This document shows positions 9,277-19,128 of a stretch of 64,000 nt of DNA, one piece after another. How positions within the stretch are numbered: position 1 is the stretch's first letter; every line of letters starts with the position of its first letter. Origin of the DNA: Bradyrhizobium cosmicum (GTDB lineage Bacteria; Pseudomonadota; Alphaproteobacteria; Rhizobiales; Xanthobacteraceae); the NCBI RefSeq assembly GCF_007290395.2, contig NZ_CP041656.2, forward strand, positions 248,001-312,000, in the 5' to 3' direction. A program made the translations under genes and the position numbers. The notes beneath the pieces are model-generated. The model saw nothing but the letters and a program-made list of their open reading frames with translations, made no database searches and was not told the DNA's origin.

Positions 9277-9873
9277 TTAAGCGCGGTCGCTGTAGGCGAG
9301 CTTGACGATGTGGTCGCGGATGTCGGCCGGCCACTCGGCGATCAGCGCGGTGAAGCGGCGCCGGTCATCCGCAAACAGGGCGCGCGAGGCTTCCTCGAAC
9401 TGCGGCAAATTACCCGCCATGGTCGACATGAAGTGATAGGCCGCATCGCGTGCCTGCCGCTCGCGGTCCTTGTCGCCGCTGGCGCGCCTGGCTTCCTCGA
9501 CGAGCTTTCGCAGCGCGACCGAGGCGCCGCCCGGTTGCGCATTGAGCCACTCCCAGTGCCGCGGCAGCAGCGTCACTTCGCGCGCGACCACGCCGAGTTT
9601 CGGCCGGCCGCGTCCGCGCGGTTCGTTCGGAGGCGCGGTCTCCTCGACCGGAGGCGGGACAAGCTTCGCCAACCGCGTCAGCACCTCGCGATCCCCGCCG
9701 CGCAGATCGAAGTCGATCGAACGGCCCGTGGCGTCCTCGAAAATGATGATGGGCTCGTCCGGCCGCGGCGCCATCCGCTTGACGACCAGCGCGACCTCAC
9801 CTGCAGCCCCGGACGCGAGGCGGCGGTAGCCCTGGAAGGCGGTGAAAGACCTTTGCATTGGAATGATTGCCAT
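9277..9873 (-). CDS. DUF2239 family protein
   Basis: About 198 residues matching the DUF2239 family of unknown function. Visible hallmarks are FTAFQGYRRLASG near the start, a central GRGRPKLGVVAREVTLLPRH segment, which looks like a ribbon/helix region, and AYHFMSTMAGNLPQFEEA. The GRGRPKLG motif resembles a DNA-binding tail, but no function is established. The start could be 9873 or 9858. A further upstream ATG at 9921 would run through the CCGGGTA-type repeats and is less likely. It is divergent from the GST gene. Confidence 0.75.
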   Translation of the reverse strand: MAIIPMQRSFTAFQGYRRLASGAAGEVALVVKRMAPRPDEPIIIFEDATGRSIDFDLRGGDREVLTRLAKLVPPPVEETAPPNEPRGRGRPKLGVVAREVTLLPRHWEWLNAQPGGASVALRKLVEEARRASGDKDRERQARDAAYHFMSTMAGNLPQFEEASRALFADDRRRFTALIAEWPADIRDHIVKLAYSDRA

Positions 9874-9894
9874 ATTGACGACGTTGGACGCTTT

Positions 9895-9947
9895 AATATC
9901 CGGGTAAATTGCTGCCGTCAATATACCCGGGCGAAATTATCCGGGCG
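9895..9947. promoter_or_regulatory. Operator-like cluster of CCGGG repeats
   Basis: Three copies of a related site occur within 53 bases: aatatccgggtaaatt (CCGGG at 9900), aatatacccgggcgaaatt (CCGGG at 9927) and aaattatccgggcgg (CCGGG at 9941). AT-rich flanks around a GC-rich core are characteristic of a dimeric repressor site. It lies between divergent DUF2239/MATE and GST genes. The cognate regulator is not in the window. Confidence 0.45.
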
Positions 9948-10022
9948 GATGGCTCGACATTGCGGTCCCGGGCTGGCACGAACGCGCGGCTGATCGACCA
10001 CGCTAGCCTGGGGACCCTACCG

Positions 10023-10688
10023 ATGCTGACCGTCCACCATCTCAACAATTCCCGCTCGCAGCGTGTGCTGTGGCTGCTCGAAGAGTTGGGCGTGCCTTAC
10101 GAGATCGTCCGCTATCAGCGCCAGCCGGACATGCGTGCGCCGACGGAACTGCGCGCGATCCATCCGCTCGGCAAGTCCCCCGTCATCACCGACAACGGCA
10201 ACACCATCGCCGAGTCAGGTGCCATCATCGAATATCTCATCGCAACCTACGGCAACGGCCGGCTGATCCCGCCGCCGAACACGCCGGAGCGGCTGCGCTT
10301 CACCTACTGGCTGCATTATGCGGAAGGCTCCGCGATGCAGCCGCTGCTGTTGAAGCTGCTGTTCACACTGATGCCGAAGCGTGCGCCGGCGCTGCTGCGC
10401 CCGCTGGTGCGCAAGGTCTCGAACCAGGCGCTTACCGCGCTGGTCAATCCGCAGCTCAAGCAGCACATGGATTATTGGGAAGGCGAGCTTGCAAAGAGCG
10501 AGTGGTTCGCCGGCAACGAGTTCACCGCCGCCGATATCCAGATGAGCTTTCCGCTCGAGGCCGCGCAAGCGCGTGGCGGACTGGAGCTCGGTCATCCCAA
10601 GGCGATGGCGTTTTTAGAACGCATCCACGCGCGGCCGGCCTATGCGCGCGCGTTGGAGAAGGGCGGGCCGTATCAGGTGGGGCGGTAA
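10023..10688 (+). CDS. Glutathione S-transferase family protein
   Basis: 221 residues: an N-terminal thioredoxin-like domain (1-80) with SRSQRVLWLLEELG and the glutathione-contacting ESG (64-66), then an all-helical C-terminal domain. The ATG at 10023 starts the fold exactly. An in-frame start at 9909 would add 38 unrelated residues across the operator-like repeats. Glutathione transferases conjugate electrophiles. Divergence from a MATE exporter suggests a shared detoxification response (inference). Confidence 0.87.
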   Translation: MLTVHHLNNSRSQRVLWLLEELGVPYEIVRYQRQPDMRAPTELRAIHPLGKSPVITDNGNTIAESGAIIEYLIATYGNGRLIPPPNTPERLRFTYWLHYAEGSAMQPLLLKLLFTLMPKRAPALLRPLVRKVSNQALTALVNPQLKQHMDYWEGELAKSEWFAGNEFTAADIQMSFPLEAAQARGGLELGHPKAMAFLERIHARPAYARALEKGGPYQVGR

Positions 10689-10714
10689 GTTTCCTCACCG
10701 CCCCCGGGATAGGA

Positions 10715-12004
10715 CTAGTCTGCGTGCAAGACGCGGCCGCGCGTTTCCGGTAGCGCGAAGGCTGCGATGAAGAACAGCGCGTAAGCCGCCACCGCGAACA
10801 TCGCGATTGCATTCGCAAGCGACGTCGATGCCGACAGTGCGCCGACGAGGAACGGAAACAGCGCGCCGATGCCTCGGCCGAAATTGTAGCAGAAGCCCTG
10901 GCCGGAGCCGCGCAGCCGCGTCGGATAGAGCTCGGTCAGGAATGCGCCGATGCCTGAGAAGTAACCCGAGGCAAAGAAACCCAGCGGGAAGCCGAGCACC
11001 CACAGGATCTCGTTGGTCAGCGGCAGCTGCGTGTAGAGCAGCACCACGGCCATCGCGCCGATCGAGAAGATCAGGAACAGATTGCGCCGTCCGATCCGGT
11101 CGGCGAGCCAGGCGCCGGTGAGATAGCCGATGAAGGAGCCGATGATCAGCGTCGAGAGATAGCCAGTCGAGCCGACGATCGACAGATGACGCTCCTTGGT
11201 CAAAAATTGCGGCACCCAGAACGTGATGGCGTAATAGCCGCCCTGGCAGCCTGTCGCCATCAGCGACGCCAGGATCGTGGTCTTCAGGATCGGGCCCGAA
11301 AAGATCTCCCAGAGCGCCGGGCGATCGCCGCTCGCGGCCTGCTTGGCGCGCGCCTCGGCCGCGACCTCGGGTTCGGTGACGGAGCGGCGGATATAGAACA
11401 CCAGCAGAGCCGGCAGCGCACCGATCACGAACATCCAGCGCCACGCTGTCTCCGGCGGCAAGGCCGAGAACAGGATCGCCTGCGATAGCACAGCGAGGCC
11501 CCAGCCGACGGCCCAGCCCGACTGCACCGAGCCGACGGCGCGTCCGCGATATTGCGGCCGGATCGCCTCGCCCATCAGCACCGCGCCCGCGGCCCATTCG
11601 CCGCCGAAGCCGAGACCGAGCACGGCGCGTGCGATCAGAAGCTGGTCGAAATTCTGCACGACGGCGCAGACCAGCGAGAAGAACGAGAACCAGATGATGG
11701 TGATCTGGAGCGTCCTGACACGGCCGATATGGTCGGAGAGATAGCCGCCGAGCCAGCCGCCAATCGCGGAGGCCAGCAGCGTCACCGTGCCGGCGAGACC
11801 GGCGGAGGCCGCATCGACCTTCCACAGCGTGATGATGGTGCCGATCACCAGCGGATAGATCATGAAGTCCATGCCGTCGAGCGCCCACCCGGCCGCGCAG
11901 GCCCAGAACGTCCGGCGCTCCGGCGGATTCATGTCGCGATAGAAGGCGAGAAGGCTGGTGTCTTCGATCTCGGCGCGTTCGATGCGCCCGGTCGGATCGG
12001 TCAT
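10715..12004 (-). CDS. MFS transporter (sugar/aromatic acid:H+ symporter-like)
   Basis: 429 residues with 12 predicted helices. DGMDFMIYPL in helix 1, GGYLSDHIGR in loop 2-3 and GFGGEWAAG in helix 4 match the SHS/AAHS group of major facilitators that import organic acids with protons. The C-terminal half repeats the loop signature as LADRIGRR. The substrate is not deducible. It is monocistronic: convergent with the GST gene and 98 bases downstream of gamma-glutamyltransferase on a different orientation of transcription unit. Confidence 0.85.
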   Translation of the reverse strand: MTDPTGRIERAEIEDTSLLAFYRDMNPPERRTFWACAAGWALDGMDFMIYPLVIGTIITLWKVDAASAGLAGTVTLLASAIGGWLGGYLSDHIGRVRTLQITIIWFSFFSLVCAVVQNFDQLLIARAVLGLGFGGEWAAGAVLMGEAIRPQYRGRAVGSVQSGWAVGWGLAVLSQAILFSALPPETAWRWMFVIGALPALLVFYIRRSVTEPEVAAEARAKQAASGDRPALWEIFSGPILKTTILASLMATGCQGGYYAITFWVPQFLTKERHLSIVGSTGYLSTLIIGSFIGYLTGAWLADRIGRRNLFLIFSIGAMAVVLLYTQLPLTNEILWVLGFPLGFFASGYFSGIGAFLTELYPTRLRGSGQGFCYNFGRGIGALFPFLVGALSASTSLANAIAMFAVAAYALFFIAAFALPETRGRVLHAD

Positions 12005-12101
12005 GTGCGTTTCCCCGGCAGTACTTTAAGCCCGCGCGGTCGTAGCACGCGCGGCAGCCGGAGCAAGGCGGCGCGCGCGCTCTAGCTATGCAGCATCCGG
12101 G

Positions 12102-13853
12102 TTACTGCCCCGCGGCTTCCGCGCCGCGCGTGCGCGGATCGGGCGCCCCAAGCGGCCCGTTCGGCGTCACGAGAATCGAATTGGCGGATGTCTGTCCCAT
12201 CGGCTCGATGATGAGATGGTCCATCGCCTTCAGCTCGACCAGCACGTCCTCCGGGAAACCGCGCTCGATGCGCACCTCGTCCGGCAGCCATTGGTGATGC
12301 AGCCGCGGCGCAGCAACGGCGGCGGCCACATCCATCCTGTAGTCGAGCACGTTGACGATCACCTGGAGCACGGTCGAGATGATGCGGCTGCCGCCGGGCG
12401 ATCCCGTCACCAGCACGGGCTTGCCGTCCTTCAGCACGATGGTTGGCGACATCGAGGACAGTGGCCGCTTGCCGGGCCCCGGCAGATTGGGCTCGAAGCC
12501 GACGAGGCCATAGGCGTTGGAGGCGCCGACCGCGGCGGTGAAATCGTCGAGCTCGTTGTTGAGCAAAACGCCGGTACCCTCCGCGACGAGGCCGACGCCG
12601 TAGCTGAAGTTCAGCGTGTAGGTATTGCTGACGGCGTTGCCGCGACTGTCGACGACGGAAAAATGCGTGGTGTTGGTGCCCTCGCGCGGCGCAGCCGGAG
12701 CGGAAACCAGATCCTTCGATGGCGTGGCGCGAGCGGTGGAGATGCCGGCGCGCAGTCTTGCCGCGTAGTCCTTCGCGGTGAGTGTCTCGATCGGCGCATT
12801 GACGAAAGCGGGGTCGCCGAGATAGCGCGCGCGGTCCGCATAGGCGCGCTTCATGGCCTCGATCAGCAGATGCAGCGATACCGGCGAGCCCTGTTTCAGG
12901 TCTGCAAGCTGAAATCCCTCGAGGATGTTGAGCGTCTCCACCAGCACCACACCGCCCGACGAAGGTAGCGGCATCGAGACGATGTCGTAGCCGCGATAGG
13001 TGCCGCGCACCGGCGCGCGGATCACCGCCTGATACGCCTTCAAGTCCGCCGGCGTCATGATGCCGCCTGCATCCGAGACGGCCTTGGCGAGCCTGTCCGC
13101 GACCGCGCCCTCGTAGAAGCCGCGCGCGCCCTGCGCCGCGACGGCCGAGAGCGTCTCGGCGAGATCGCTCTGCATCAGCCTGTCGCCTTCGCCGAGCGGC
13201 GTGCCATCGGGACGCGAGAAGATTTTTGCCGAGGACGGCCATCGCGCGAGGCGGCGATGCCAGCCCGGCAAGGTATCAGCCAAGTCGTCGCTGACGATGA
13301 AACCATCGCGAGCAAGCGAGATCGCGGGTTCGAGCAATTGCGCCAGCGTGAATTGGCCCGAGCCGTATTTCTCCAGCGCCAGAGTGAGACCTGCCACCGT
13401 GCCGGGCACGCCAACGCCGAGCGCGGAATCGCGCGACTTCGCGGCGTCGGGTTTGCCGTGGGGCCCGAGGAAGATCTGCGGTGTGGTCGCCGCCGGCGCG
13501 GTCTCGCGATAGTCGATCGTGACGTCCTCGTTGCGTTCGGCCGAATGGATCACCATGAAGCCGCCGCCGCCGATATTGCCGGCGCGCGGATAGGTCACCG
13601 CCATGGCAAAGCCGGTGGCGACTGCGGCGTCGACCGCATTGCCGCCGCGCCTGAGGATGTCGGCGCCGACTTGCGCGGAGATCTTCTCCTGCGCCACCAC
13701 CATGCCGTGCTCAGAGGGAACCGCATGCACGCTGTCGAGCGCGGGCGGGACATAGGCCCGCCGCGCATCCTGTGCGGACGCCGGCGCAAGTCCAAACGCC
13801 AGAGTGGCAATGAAGGCGAAAAACGCACGCCTTGTCGAATATGTCGACATCAT
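12102..13853 (-). CDS. ggt: Gamma-glutamyltransferase
   Basis: 583 residues with a signal peptide (1-28), so periplasmic. The proenzyme self-cleaves before the catalytic threonine of NTTHFSVV at about 395. The small-subunit motifs PLSSMSPT and GSPGGSRI, which bind the gamma-glutamyl group, are present. It hydrolyses glutathione and other gamma-glutamyl compounds or transfers the glutamyl group. The start lies in TTG-ATG-ATG. I use the first ATG, with GGAAG just upstream. Confidence 0.92.
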   Translation of the reverse strand: MMSTYSTRRAFFAFIATLAFGLAPASAQDARRAYVPPALDSVHAVPSEHGMVVAQEKISAQVGADILRRGGNAVDAAVATGFAMAVTYPRAGNIGGGGFMVIHSAERNEDVTIDYRETAPAATTPQIFLGPHGKPDAAKSRDSALGVGVPGTVAGLTLALEKYGSGQFTLAQLLEPAISLARDGFIVSDDLADTLPGWHRRLARWPSSAKIFSRPDGTPLGEGDRLMQSDLAETLSAVAAQGARGFYEGAVADRLAKAVSDAGGIMTPADLKAYQAVIRAPVRGTYRGYDIVSMPLPSSGGVVLVETLNILEGFQLADLKQGSPVSLHLLIEAMKRAYADRARYLGDPAFVNAPIETLTAKDYAARLRAGISTARATPSKDLVSAPAAPREGTNTTHFSVVDSRGNAVSNTYTLNFSYGVGLVAEGTGVLLNNELDDFTAAVGASNAYGLVGFEPNLPGPGKRPLSSMSPTIVLKDGKPVLVTGSPGGSRIISTVLQVIVNVLDYRMDVAAAVAAPRLHHQWLPDEVRIERGFPEDVLVELKAMDHLIIEPMGQTSANSILVTPNGPLGAPDPRTRGAEAAGQ

Positions 13854-13950
13854 CAAGCTTCCGCCGTGGCCTCGGGCCAGTTCACACGCGTCGCTTCAAT
13901 GCTATACGGTTTGCCCCGAGACAGGCAAAACTGTTCGTGAAAAGGACTGC

Positions 13951-15339
13951 ATGATGACGTCGATCGCCCCGGATGTGCGCATGGCCGGCGTGCAGCGCAC
14001 CTATCCGCCGCGCGCGGCCGTCGTCAGCTGGATCTTCTTCGACTGGGCCGCACAGCCTTATTTCACGCTGATCACGACTTTCGTGTTCGCGCCCTATTTC
14101 GCCACCAGCATTGCGCCAGATCCCGCCACTGGCCAGTCGCTGTGGGGCTTCGCGATGGCGGCAGCGGGTCTCGCCATCGCGCTGATGTCGCCGGTGCTCG
14201 GGGCCATCGCGGATGCGTCGGGCCGCAGGAAGCCGTGGATCGCAGGATTTGGTGCGCTGCTGGTGCTGGCCGCCTGCACGCTGTGGATCGGCAAGCCCGG
14301 TGATCCCTCCATCATTGCGCCTCTGCTGCTGGCCGTCGCGCTCGCCAGCGTCGGCGCCGAATTCGCCACCGTCTTCAACAACGCGATGATGCCGACCCTG
14401 GTGCCGCCGGAACGGATCGGCCGGCTCTCGGGCACCGGCTGGGCCACCGGTTACATCGGGGGCATCGTCAGCTTGATCATCGTGCTCGGCTTCCTCGCAG
14501 CCAATCCCGAGACCGGCCGCACGCTGCTCGGATTCAAGCCGTTGTTCGGGCTCGATCCGGTCAGCCATCAGGGCGATCGCATCGTCGGACCGCTGACCGG
14601 GCTGTGGTTCATCATCTTCGTGATGCCGCTGTTCCTGTTCACGCCGGATTATCCGGCGAAGCGCCCGGTGCGCGAGGCGCTGCGCGAGGGACTGTCCGAG
14701 CTGAAGCGATCGATCAGGAGCTTGCCGCAGCAGAAATCGCTTGCGGCGTTCCTGCTCGCCAACATGATCTACACCGACGGCCTGGTGTCGCTGTTCGCGT
14801 TCGGCGGCATTTATGCCGCCGGCACGTTCGGCTGGCACACGATCCAGATCGGCAGCTTCGGCATCATGCTGGCGATCGCCGGCACGTTCGGCGCATGGCT
14901 GGGCGGCAAGCTCGACGATTCGCTGGGGCCGAGGCGCGTGATCACCGGCAGCTTGCTGCTCCTCTTGCTCGCTGTGGCGGCGATCCTTCTGGTCGACAAG
15001 GACAGCGTGCTGTTCGTCGCGGTCGCACCGCCTCAACAGGGCGCTCCCCTGTTCTCGAGCGCGGCCGAACGCGCCTATCTTGTGCTGGGCTGCCTGATCG
15101 GTGCCGCCGGCGGGCCATTGCAGGCGGCTTCGCGCACGCTGCTGATCCGGCTCGCGCCGAAAGACCGCATCGCGCAGTATTTTGGCCTGTTCGCGCTGAC
15201 GGGGAAAGTGACGTCCTTCATCGGCCCGCTGCTGATCGGAATGATCACCGCGGTGACGGCGAGCCAGAAAGCCGGCATGGCCGTGCTGGTGGTGTTTTTC
15301 GTTGCGGGGCTGGGACTGCTGATGCGGGTGCGGGATTAG
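13951..15339 (+). CDS. MFS transporter of the UMF1 (Atg22-like) family
   Basis: 462 residues with about 12 helices. SWIFFDWAAQPYFTLI near the N-terminus and the loop GAIADASGRRKPW are characteristic of the UMF1/Atg22-like major facilitators, whose bacterial substrates are unknown. The loop RIVGPLTGLWF and a long mid-protein loop also fit. AAAGGA at 13941-13946 places the start at 13951 or 13954. A much earlier frame opening (13804) overlaps the start of ggt and lacks a ribosome site. Confidence 0.85.
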   Translation: MMTSIAPDVRMAGVQRTYPPRAAVVSWIFFDWAAQPYFTLITTFVFAPYFATSIAPDPATGQSLWGFAMAAAGLAIALMSPVLGAIADASGRRKPWIAGFGALLVLAACTLWIGKPGDPSIIAPLLLAVALASVGAEFATVFNNAMMPTLVPPERIGRLSGTGWATGYIGGIVSLIIVLGFLAANPETGRTLLGFKPLFGLDPVSHQGDRIVGPLTGLWFIIFVMPLFLFTPDYPAKRPVREALREGLSELKRSIRSLPQQKSLAAFLLANMIYTDGLVSLFAFGGIYAAGTFGWHTIQIGSFGIMLAIAGTFGAWLGGKLDDSLGPRRVITGSLLLLLLAVAAILLVDKDSVLFVAVAPPQQGAPLFSSAAERAYLVLGCLIGAAGGPLQAASRTLLIRLAPKDRIAQYFGLFALTGKVTSFIGPLLIGMITAVTASQKAGMAVLVVFFVAGLGLLMRVRD

Positions 15340-15362
15340 CCGCACCACGCGATCTCACCGCC

Positions 15363-15446
15363 GTCATTGCGAGCGCAGCGAAGCAATCCAGAATCGTTCC
15401 GCAGAGGAAGTCTGGATTGCCTCGTCGCTTTGCTCGTCGCAATGAC
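15363..15446. repeat. Extragenic palindrome (GTCATTGCGAGC family)
   Basis: Inverted repeat with arms gtcattgcgagcgcagcgaa and the matching gctcgtcgcaatgac, and inner arms gcaatccaga / tctggattgc. The same family occurs at 51613-51698 and 63467-63550. It lies between convergent genes. Confidence 0.85.
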
Positions 15447-15495
15447 GAGGTCGATGGGATCGTCGTCGCTCTTGCAGCCCGTTACGCCGACAGAC

Positions 15496-17088
15496 TCAAT
15501 GCCTGAAGTGCCGCGTGCCCGTGAACACCATGGCGATGCCGTGCTCGTCGGCGGCCTTGATCACCTCGTCGTCGCGCATCGAGCCGCCGGGCTGCACAAC
15601 GGCGGTGGCGCCGGCTTCAATGCAGGCGAGCATGCCGTCGGCGAACGGGAAGAATGCGTCCGACGCCACCACCGAGCCTTTGGTGAGCGGCTCGGCGAGC
15701 TTCAGCTCGGCGGCCGCGTCCTGGGCCTTGCGTGCCGCGATCCGGGCTGAATCCACCCGGCTCATCTGGCCCGCGCCGATGCCGACGGTGGCGAGATCCT
15801 TGGCATAGATGATGGTGTTGGACTTGACGTGCTTTGCCACGCGGAAGGCGAATTTGAGGTCGCGCATCTCGGCATCCGTGGGTGCACGCTTGGTCACGAC
15901 CTTGAACGTCATGTCATCGACCACGGCGTTGTCGCGGCTCTGCACCAGCAGGCCGCCGGCCACCGTCTTGGCGGTAAGGCCGGGTGCGCGCGGATCGGGG
16001 AGGCTGCCGGCGAGCAGCAGGCGCAGATTCTTCTTCCCGCCGATGATGGCGATGGCTTCCTCGCTCGCGTCGGGCGCGATGATCACCTCGGTGAAGATCT
16101 TCGTGATCTCGCGCGCGGTCTCGGCGTCGAGTGCGCGGTTCATCGCGATGATGCCGCCGAACGCGGATGTGGAATCGCAGGCCAACGCCTTGCGATAGGC
16201 ATCGACGAGGTTCGCGCCTTCGGCGACGCCGCAGGGATTGGCGTGCTTGACGATGACGCAGGCCGCGGTGCGCTTGGTGTCGAACTCGCCGATGCATTCA
16301 TAGGCCGCATCGGTGTCGTTGATGTTGTTGTAGGAGAGCTCCTTGCCCTGCAGTTGCCGTGCGGTGGAGACGCCCGGGCGCTTGTCGGGCGTCGCATAGA
16401 ACGCCGCGGTCTGGTGCGGGTTCTCGCCATAGCGCAGCGGCTGGATCAGCCTGCCGCCGAAGGCGCGGAAATCCGGCGCGTCGATCTCGAGCTGGCGATT
16501 GAACCAGTTCGAGATCGCGGCATCATAGGCCGCGGTGCGCGCATAGGCCTTTGCGGCAAGGCGGCGGCGCAGTTTCAGCGTGGTCGCGCCGTTGTTGGCG
16601 GCGAGCTCGTCGAGCACGGCCTGATAGTCCTGTGCCTCGACCACGACGGCGACGTCGTCATGGTTCTTGGCGGCGGCGCGGATCATCGCGGGGCCGCCAA
16701 TGTCGATGTTCTCGATGCAGTCCTCGAAGCCGGCGCCTTTGTCGACGGTGGCCTCGAACGGATAGAGGTTGACGACGAGAAGGTCGATCGGCGCGATGCC
16801 GTGCGCCTTCATCGCCTCCGCATGCTCCTTGTTGTCGCGGATCGCAAGCAAGCCGCCATGCACCTTGGGATGCAGCGTCTTGACGCGGCCGTCCATCATC
16901 TCCGGAAAGCCGGTGAGGTCGGAAACGTCCTTCACCTTCAAGCCCGCCGCAGCGATCGCCTTGGCAGTGCCGCCGGTCGAGACCAGCTCGACATCATGCC
17001 CGGCAAGCGCCTTGGCGAATTCGATCAGGCCGGTTTTGTCGGAAACGGAAAGCAGAGCACGGGTGACGCGGCGGGGATGGTCAGTCAT
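15496..17088 (-). CDS. purH: Bifunctional AICAR formyltransferase / IMP cyclohydrolase
   Basis: 530 residues, the usual PurH length. The N-terminal MGS-like IMP cyclohydrolase domain (about 6-150) carries LLSVSDKTG and STGGTA. The AICAR transformylase domain follows (about 200-530) with the catalytic Lys-His pair in VKHANPCG (281-282). It performs the last two steps of purine synthesis, adding a formyl group from 10-formyl-tetrahydrofolate, which folD in this window helps supply. Start chosen at MTDHPRRV. An upstream frame opening at 17172 is not needed. Confidence 0.97.
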   Translation of the reverse strand: MTDHPRRVTRALLSVSDKTGLIEFAKALAGHDVELVSTGGTAKAIAAAGLKVKDVSDLTGFPEMMDGRVKTLHPKVHGGLLAIRDNKEHAEAMKAHGIAPIDLLVVNLYPFEATVDKGAGFEDCIENIDIGGPAMIRAAAKNHDDVAVVVEAQDYQAVLDELAANNGATTLKLRRRLAAKAYARTAAYDAAISNWFNRQLEIDAPDFRAFGGRLIQPLRYGENPHQTAAFYATPDKRPGVSTARQLQGKELSYNNINDTDAAYECIGEFDTKRTAACVIVKHANPCGVAEGANLVDAYRKALACDSTSAFGGIIAMNRALDAETAREITKIFTEVIIAPDASEEAIAIIGGKKNLRLLLAGSLPDPRAPGLTAKTVAGGLLVQSRDNAVVDDMTFKVVTKRAPTDAEMRDLKFAFRVAKHVKSNTIIYAKDLATVGIGAGQMSRVDSARIAARKAQDAAAELKLAEPLTKGSVVASDAFFPFADGMLACIEAGATAVVQPGGSMRDDEVIKAADEHGIAMVFTGTRHFRH

Positions 17089-17254
17089 GAGCAAGATCCT
17101 CTGTATTAAGGAGTGTCTATGCCCAGGCGCGCGGCGGATATGTGTCGCGCTTCCCGATGGTGCTCCATCCAAGGTCGCCAGTCGCGCGAACGAGGGCTCG
17201 ATAGCAGCTTTTGGCCGTTTTCACAACGACGAGATGAGGCCGAATCGAGCGCGT

Positions 17255-19012
17255 CTACAGCGGAAGTTCCGGCTCACGACGGGCGTTGCGGCGGGCGTTG
17301 GTGACCGCGGGCGACGCGGTGGAGCGGACAAAGCTCCAGCGGATCGAGGGCGCCTGGCGGGCATCCTGCCGGATCACGATCTGCGCGGTGCGGCGCGGCC
17401 CGTCGTTACCGGCCAGGAACACGCTGTCCTCGAGGTCGACCTTGTCGTCGAGCGCCTCGAAGGTCCAGACGTCGCGGTTCGGCAGCACCAGCATGACGCC
17501 GCGGGCATCCGACAGCCGGCTCGCCTTCACCGCGGGATGCAGATGGAAGCGCAGCGCGTAATCGGCGTCGGCGCCCTTGAAGCGCCCGCCTTGCGGCGGA
17601 GACAGCGTGTCCTCGCCGTCGATGCGCGCACCGTCATTGGCGATCATCAGCACGCGGCGATGGATCGCGCCGAATTTGGCGAGATAACCGTCATGCGACG
17701 TCGTCAGCAGCGTGCCGTTCTGCACGATCTCGCGATAGCTCTCGACCTCGACCGGGCCGCTGGTGACCGGCGAGCCGTGCAACAGGCGCTTCATCGCCGA
17801 CATCTCGACGAACTGGCACGAGGACGTCTCGTGATAGGTCAGCGTCGAATGCGCCGCGGTGCCGCGCGCGAACGGCCGCCAATTGTCGCGGCCGGTGGTC
17901 GGCATGCCGCAATTGGTGACGATGCGGCTGATGCCGGAGGACAGTTCGAACGACAGGCAGCCGGCATGGGCGTCGTGGCTGACTCCGGCCGGCGGCGGTG
18001 GGCCCGTGTCGATGATCACGGTGGTCTGGCCGGCATCGAGGCGCTGGAAACCGGTATGCGGCATGTTCGCCATCGGCGCGCCGTGGGTGTCATCATAGGC
18101 GAGCAGCGTCGCGAGCAGGTCCGACGGTGTCGCGCTCATGCCGTTGAACAGTGCAAAATTGCCGTCGCCGTGGCGGAAGAAGCGCAGCATCGGCATCATG
18201 CGGTCGATCGCATTGAGCAGCGCCGGCGGCGGCGCGATGTTGCGTGCGGCAAAGGTCTGCCGCAGCGGCAGCAGGTCGATCAGGAGCTCGATCAGCGCAC
18301 CGGGATTGCGGGATATGTGTCCGCCGTCGGGCAGGATCTGCCGCTGCAACTCGTCCGAAAGCTTTTTCGACGCGCTGCGGATCTGTCCCGCCTGGTTGGC
18401 GAGGCACAGTGAAGCATAGCACAGCGCGATCAGAACCTGCAGCTTCGGCACACCATCGGGAATGTCGACCATGGTGTAGCGCAGCAAGCGGATCTCGCGC
18501 GCCAGCGCGCGCAGATAACGACGGTAGAATTTGTTGTCGGTGTCGTTGAGCACCAAAGGTGCCTGCGACAGCAGCGAGATCACGCGCCGTGCCAGCACGT
18601 CGGCGCGCCGCGCGACGGCGCGGCGTTTGTTGCTCGGATTGGAGATCCAGTCCTCGACCAGCGCGCGTGCATTCGCGCGCGTCAGCGCGGTGTCGGCGGC
18701 ACGCAAATGGCGCAGCCAGCCGAAGCCGAGCAGCGCGACTTCCCAGTCCTCCGACGGCGGTTCGAGATCGAAGATCGAGCGGCCGTGGCAATTGACGATC
18801 TTGCCGGCGAAGACGAAGCGGCCGGCATAGATCTCGGCGGCCCGCGTCGCATCCGCGGTGCGCAAATCGTGCGGAGCGATGATCAGCCTGTCCGTGCGTC
18901 CCGGCCAGACCCGCGACAGCGCAACAGAACCGCCGCTCGCGCGCGCGAGCATGTTCCGCGCGAAGCGGTTCATCACCAGCGTCGAGATACGTCTGCGTTG
19001 AGCGACCGACAC
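17255..19012 (-). CDS. Heparinase II/III family protein
   Basis: 585 residues. The N-terminal half is an alpha/alpha toroid (about 60-320, with RNPGALIELLIDLL). The C-terminal half is a beta-sandwich (about 330-560, with HAGCLSFELS and GRDNWRPFARGTAAHST), the layout of heparinase II/III-like polysaccharide lyases. Rhizobial members lack a signal peptide and their substrate is unknown. In many alphaproteobacteria the gene lies between purH and rsmB, as here. The start is a GTG with AAGG upstream. Confidence 0.85.
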   Translation of the reverse strand: MSVAQRRRISTLVMNRFARNMLARASGGSVALSRVWPGRTDRLIIAPHDLRTADATRAAEIYAGRFVFAGKIVNCHGRSIFDLEPPSEDWEVALLGFGWLRHLRAADTALTRANARALVEDWISNPSNKRRAVARRADVLARRVISLLSQAPLVLNDTDNKFYRRYLRALAREIRLLRYTMVDIPDGVPKLQVLIALCYASLCLANQAGQIRSASKKLSDELQRQILPDGGHISRNPGALIELLIDLLPLRQTFAARNIAPPPALLNAIDRMMPMLRFFRHGDGNFALFNGMSATPSDLLATLLAYDDTHGAPMANMPHTGFQRLDAGQTTVIIDTGPPPPAGVSHDAHAGCLSFELSSGISRIVTNCGMPTTGRDNWRPFARGTAAHSTLTYHETSSCQFVEMSAMKRLLHGSPVTSGPVEVESYREIVQNGTLLTTSHDGYLAKFGAIHRRVLMIANDGARIDGEDTLSPPQGGRFKGADADYALRFHLHPAVKASRLSDARGVMLVLPNRDVWTFEALDDKVDLEDSVFLAGNDGPRRTAQIVIRQDARQAPSIRWSFVRSTASPAVTNARRNARREPELPL

Positions 19013-19128
19013 GCCTTGCCTTGAAGGGGGAGAGGATTAGCGACGAATCCTTATTAATCCCAAAATCGGACGGCTGACACCACCTTGAACGGGTGCGAAT
19101 CAGCGCCGCCGCAAAAACCGGTGCAAAA

